NCBI GenBank assembly: GCA_026225055.1
Contig: JAMFSA010000105.1
Location: 25,981-89,980, forward strand
Source of the DNA: Mucilaginibacter xinganensis
GTDB lineage: Bacteria > Bacteroidota > Bacteroidia > Sphingobacteriales > Sphingobacteriaceae
Length of the DNA stretch: 64,000 nucleotides
Reading direction: 5' to 3'
Shown here: piece by piece, positions 61,113 to 64,000 of the stretch
Position numbering within the stretch: the first letter of the stretch is position 1
Layout of the letters: each line of letters begins with the position of its first letter
The notes under the pieces: model-generated
Database searches by the model: none
Told to the model about the DNA's origin: nothing
Seen by the model: only the letters and a program-made list of their open reading frames with translations
Made by a program: the position numbers and the translations under genes

Positions 61113-61475
61113 ATGAAAAATAAGTTAACCCTGCTGTTACTAACAGCTGCTTTTTGCCTGATGGCATTTTCACAAATAAATCTTACCGGCAAATGGGTTG
61201 GTTATCTTATTCGCCCGCACAGCACAGATTCGGCAAAGTTTGTTTACAATTTGCAGCAAACAAATAATACGCTCACAGGTGCCGTTATCGGTCCGGATGG
61301 TGGCAGTGTGGACATAGATAGTGGTAAGGTTGCCGGCAATAACTTTTCTTTTATAATTACAGAGGCTTACGGGCAGGCAAAAATAACCGGCACTTATTAT
61401 ACTGATTCGCTAAGTTCAAATGTTGCATTACCTAACGGCCACCTATTGCACCTTAAAATGTTGCGCTCAAAGTAG
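61113..61475 (+). CDS. small exported protein
   Basis: About 120 aa from MKNKLTLLLLTAAFCLMAFS; the ORF upstream begins far earlier without a good context. After the signal peptide come repeated beta strands: INLTGKWVGYLIRP, NLQQTNNTLTGAVIG and GHLLHLKMLRSK. A small lipocalin-like or DUF-type beta barrel of unknown role. It lies 34 nt before the amidohydrolase gene in the same direction, so they may form an operon. Confidence 0.65.
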   Translation: MKNKLTLLLLTAAFCLMAFSQINLTGKWVGYLIRPHSTDSAKFVYNLQQTNNTLTGAVIGPDGGSVDIDSGKVAGNNFSFIITEAYGQAKITGTYYTDSLSSNVALPNGHLLHLKMLRSK

Positions 61476-61509
61476 TTAGTTTAGCCAATGGTTTTCAAAA
61501 TCCGCCAAT

Positions 61510-62949
61510 ATGCAAAAGCTGCTTAAGATTATCACGACTCTTATTGTATGTGTTGGATGTATTGGTATGGCTTCCAAGCTTTATGCGCAGTCCGCTTATC
61601 CTTTTTCCGCCCAGGCTTATATTTCTTACACACAGGATACCATTGCACTAACCCATTGCTATTTTGCAGATGTTGTTAATAAAACCGTTTTAAGCGATGA
61701 AACGATTATAATATCACATGGAATTATCGCCAAAACAGGCAAAACAAAAGAGGTAAGTATTCCTACGGGTGCTACGGTGATAGACTGCACTGGTAAAACT
61801 GTATTGCCAGGGTACGTGTTGCTGCACGAACACATGTTTTACCCTGCCGCCAGCGTATCACCGTATTATGTTCATTATAAACAATTGCCGGTAACCTTTC
61901 CCAGGCTATATCTTGCATGTGGCGTTACCACTTTACGCACGGCGGGTAGCGTTGAGCCTTACTCGGATCTTTCATTAAAAAAAGAAATTGATGCTCATCA
62001 AATTATTGGTCCCAATATGTATGTTACCGCTCCTTATATGGAAGGTGCGGGTGGTTTTGCACCGCAAATGCACGAAATAACCACAACAGAAGAGGCAAGA
62101 AGATTTGTAAACTTTTGGGCTGATGAGGGCTTTACTTCTTTTAAAGCATACATGAATCTCCCCCGGTCTGTATTGAAAGCTGCCATTGATGCAGCGCATG
62201 CAAGAGGGCTAAAAGTCACCGCCCATTTATGCGCGGTTACTTATCGCGAAGCGGCAGAGATGGGAATAGACCAATTGGAACATGGCTTTTTTGCTGCCAC
62301 TGATTTTATACCCGGCAAAGAAGAAGATGCCTGCGTTTCTGAACTAAATCCCTTCAAACATATAGATCCACGTGGTACAGAAGTAAAAAACCTCATAAAT
62401 ATATTAGTTAAAAACAAGGTGATTCTTACTTCAACACTTGCTGTTTTTGAAGGATTGTGCAAACAGGATACAATACCGGCGCAGCAAGTACTCGATGCAA
62501 TGTCTACAGATACCAGGGATATGTACTTAAAGTATTACATCCACGAAAAAAGCACTGATATGGATAGTGCGATGAAAAAGGAGTTTATTATGGAAAAAGA
62601 GTTTGTTGATGCCGGTGGGCTGCTTACTGCGGGAACAGACCCGACAGGTAACGGAAATGTACTTGCGGGCTATGGAAGCTTACGTGCTATTGAACTGTTA
62701 ACAAAGGAGGGTTTTACGCCCGTTGAGGCCATACGCATAGCTACGTATAACGGGGCGATTGCATTGCAGACACAGGCAACTATTGGTTCTCTTGAAGTAG
62801 GCAAGCATGCTGATCTTGTTGTGATTGATGGAAACGTAGCAGATAATATTAATAACATTGAAAAAGTACAGTGGGTTTTTAAAGATGGTGTGGGCTTTAA
62901 TTCGCAGAAGATCCTTCAGCAGCTTAAAGGTCAGGTTGGGAAATATTAA
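61510..62949 (+). CDS. exported amidohydrolase (imidazolonepropionase-like)
   Basis: 479 aa with a signal peptide (LIVCVGCIGMASKLYAQ). The metal site is readable in order: LPGYVLLHEHMFYPAA (H-x-H-type), the carboxylated Lys candidate in GFTSFKAYMNL, the two His in KVTAHLCAVTYREAAEMG and DQLEHGFFA, and the Asp in LTAGTDPTGNGNVLAG. The C-terminus has the usual IGSLEVGKHADLVVIDGN. Hydrolysis of a C-N bond in the periplasm is likely; the substrate is unknown. Confidence 0.88.
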   Translation: MQKLLKIITTLIVCVGCIGMASKLYAQSAYPFSAQAYISYTQDTIALTHCYFADVVNKTVLSDETIIISHGIIAKTGKTKEVSIPTGATVIDCTGKTVLPGYVLLHEHMFYPAASVSPYYVHYKQLPVTFPRLYLACGVTTLRTAGSVEPYSDLSLKKEIDAHQIIGPNMYVTAPYMEGAGGFAPQMHEITTTEEARRFVNFWADEGFTSFKAYMNLPRSVLKAAIDAAHARGLKVTAHLCAVTYREAAEMGIDQLEHGFFAATDFIPGKEEDACVSELNPFKHIDPRGTEVKNLINILVKNKVILTSTLAVFEGLCKQDTIPAQQVLDAMSTDTRDMYLKYYIHEKSTDMDSAMKKEFIMEKEFVDAGGLLTAGTDPTGNGNVLAGYGSLRAIELLTKEGFTPVEAIRIATYNGAIALQTQATIGSLEVGKHADLVVIDGNVADNINNIEKVQWVFKDGVGFNSQKILQQLKGQVGKY

Positions 62950-63430
62950 AATACTTTTTATTTGTGCCCATTTCTATTAGAAATTATTTTCAAATACGGG
63001 ATCGATTCTTTTGTTATGCTGATCAATCTGGTTTAAATGGACGAACTTTCCGATAAAACTGGGCTCAACCCTTTACATTAAACTGGCTATCTCTTTCAAA
63101 CTCCCCAGAAAATGGTTCGAAAAAAGATCCAATAGGGATCTATACCCCACTCCCGCAAGTTTGCAACCCGTGGTACACATGCCTGCGGTTTCCAACCGCC
63201 CAAAGCTAACGTACCCGAAACGGGGTATGAACCATTGGAATATGGAGGAAATACCCAAAGAGAATTCGAGTCTCTCTTCGGGTATTATTTAAAGCATCAC
63301 TCATCATTCCAGCCTCATTTTGTTTTATTCTTTAAATGATTTGCATAGCCCGCGTAAAACACACGGCTGTAAAATATAAGCAAACACTATTTCTTATATT
63401 TGTTATTACACAGCTATGCCTCAACCAACT
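62950..63430. other. intergenic region with a possible terminator
   Basis: About 480 nt. A hairpin AATACCC-A-AAGAGA (63250-63263)/TCTCTT-C-GGGTATT (63273-63286) may end the amidohydrolase transcript. TATATTTG at 63395-63402 is a -7 box for the next gene. The short ORFs here are shadows. Confidence 0.5.
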
Positions 63431-64000
63431 ATGAAATATATTGCTACGGTAATTTTATTGCTATGCCTGTTTCCCGCATTTGCCCAGAAAAAACCTTCGG
63501 CCAACCCGGACTCAGTAAAGTTAGGATCGCTGCAAAAACTGGTTGATCAGTTCAAATACAAATCGCCCGCTAAAGCCACAGCCTATGCACAGCAAGGGCT
63601 GACGCTGGCCGTTAAAACCAACAATAAACCGGCAATCGGCAAGTTTTACGGATTTCTTGGCGATATCAGCTCCGGTCAGCAAAAGTTTGCCAAAGCTATA
63701 GCATACTACAGGCGGGACCTTGACCTGGCCAGGGAACAGTATGATTCGGTGCGGATGGTGAGTACCTATAGTGCTATTGGGCTCACCTATGAGTACCAGG
63801 CAGATTTTTTATCATCCATGAGATTTTTTTTCAGTGCCCTTTCGATATCCGAAAGCATGAAAAAACACCCCCTTATTGACCTTATTTATGTAGATATAGC
63901 CACTGTTTTTCTCAACGAGAATAACAGTGCCAAGACTGTGGAATATATCAATAAAGCATTGAAGATGGGCAGCATCAGCTATATTGCAAAGGCCAAGGCC
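63431..64000 (+). CDS. TPR protein, N-terminal part (runs off the window)
   Basis: Open to the end of the window. MKYIATVILLLCLFPAFAQ is a signal peptide; TPRs follow (KATAYAQQGLTLAVKTNNKP, FAKAIAYYRRDLDLAREQ). The sequence resembles the periplasmic half of the TPR kinase at 49988-51985, so it probably is another sensor kinase or a TPR partner. ATG 63416 is an alternative start. A TATATTTG box stands ~30 nt upstream. Confidence 0.75.
   Translation, partial: MKYIATVILLLCLFPAFAQKKPSANPDSVKLGSLQKLVDQFKYKSPAKATAYAQQGLTLAVKTNNKPAIGKFYGFLGDISSGQQKFAKAIAYYRRDLDLAREQYDSVRMVSTYSAIGLTYEYQADFLSSMRFFFSALSISESMKKHPLIDLIYVDIATVFLNENNSAKTVEYINKALKMGSISYIAKAKA

Noticed and set aside
63073-63258. 61-aa minus-strand ORF after the amidohydrolase
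   Set aside because: No family pattern; the region contains a terminator-like hairpin.

Overview
The window looks like a chromosome segment of a Bacteroidota bacterium, most likely a soil-type Sphingobacteriaceae such as Mucilaginibacter or Pedobacter. This is inferred from the type IX secretion sorting domain at the left edge, promoters of the TTG-N19/20-TAnnTTTG type, many SPII lipoproteins of the form ..C-SKK.., a KdpD split from its histidine kinase, and LytTR signalling. No taxon can be proved from the sequence alone.

Layout. 1-4.5 kb: end of a T9SS cargo gene, a PID-CTERM-like small protein, small membrane proteins, an acetyltransferase. 4.5-14.5 kb: a broken prophage (S24 repressor, terminase small and large subunits, a tail-chaperone-like gene with a probable -1 frameshift extension, a truncated structural gene) mixed with ordinary genes and four copies of a structured interspersed repeat, ending with an acyltransferase. 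14.8-16.5 kb: two tRNA-Leu genes, a BNR-type secreted protein and tRNA-Lys(TTT).

16.46-30.85 kb is a genomic island in the 3' end of tRNA-Lys, bounded by a 14-bp direct repeat. It is a defence island: a truncated ATPase, AbiEi/AbiEii, a decayed Avs-like STAND NTPase with an Mrr-like nuclease, a PIN-like gene, a CBASS operon (57-aa protein, Cap5 HNH-SAVED nuclease, and a CD-NTase that carries an E2-like domain in the same polypeptide) and an AAA_21/RloA-like ATPase. It has no integrase of its own; a broken tyrosine recombinase lies just beyond the right repeat, followed by a frameshifted ORF6N gene set among four related palindromes.

33.2-43.5 kb is a complete kdp potassium-uptake locus on the minus strand: small membrane peptides, kdpF, kdpA, kdpB, kdpC, a porin, the KdpD sensor domain, a separate histidine kinase and, unusually, an NtrC-type sigma-54 activator instead of KdpE. 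44-48.4 kb holds debris of mobile or lost genes (orphan receiver, CHC2 zinc finger, kinase fragments, FixI fragment), a 593-aa protein of unknown function and an SSB.

48.8-64 kb is a secreted-protein region with a TPR histidine kinase and a LytTR regulator. Six 30-bp tandem sites (direct repeats of GTCGTTTGTC with an AT-rich 10-bp spacer) lie upstream of small lipoprotein or outer-membrane genes and probably define the regulon of this pair. The rest is an SPFH / zinc-ribbon / zincin operon, an amidohydrolase and the start of another TPR protein. The strongest candidates for new biology are the CD-NTase-E2 fusion, the LytTR site family, the ORF6N palindromes and the covarying repeat element.
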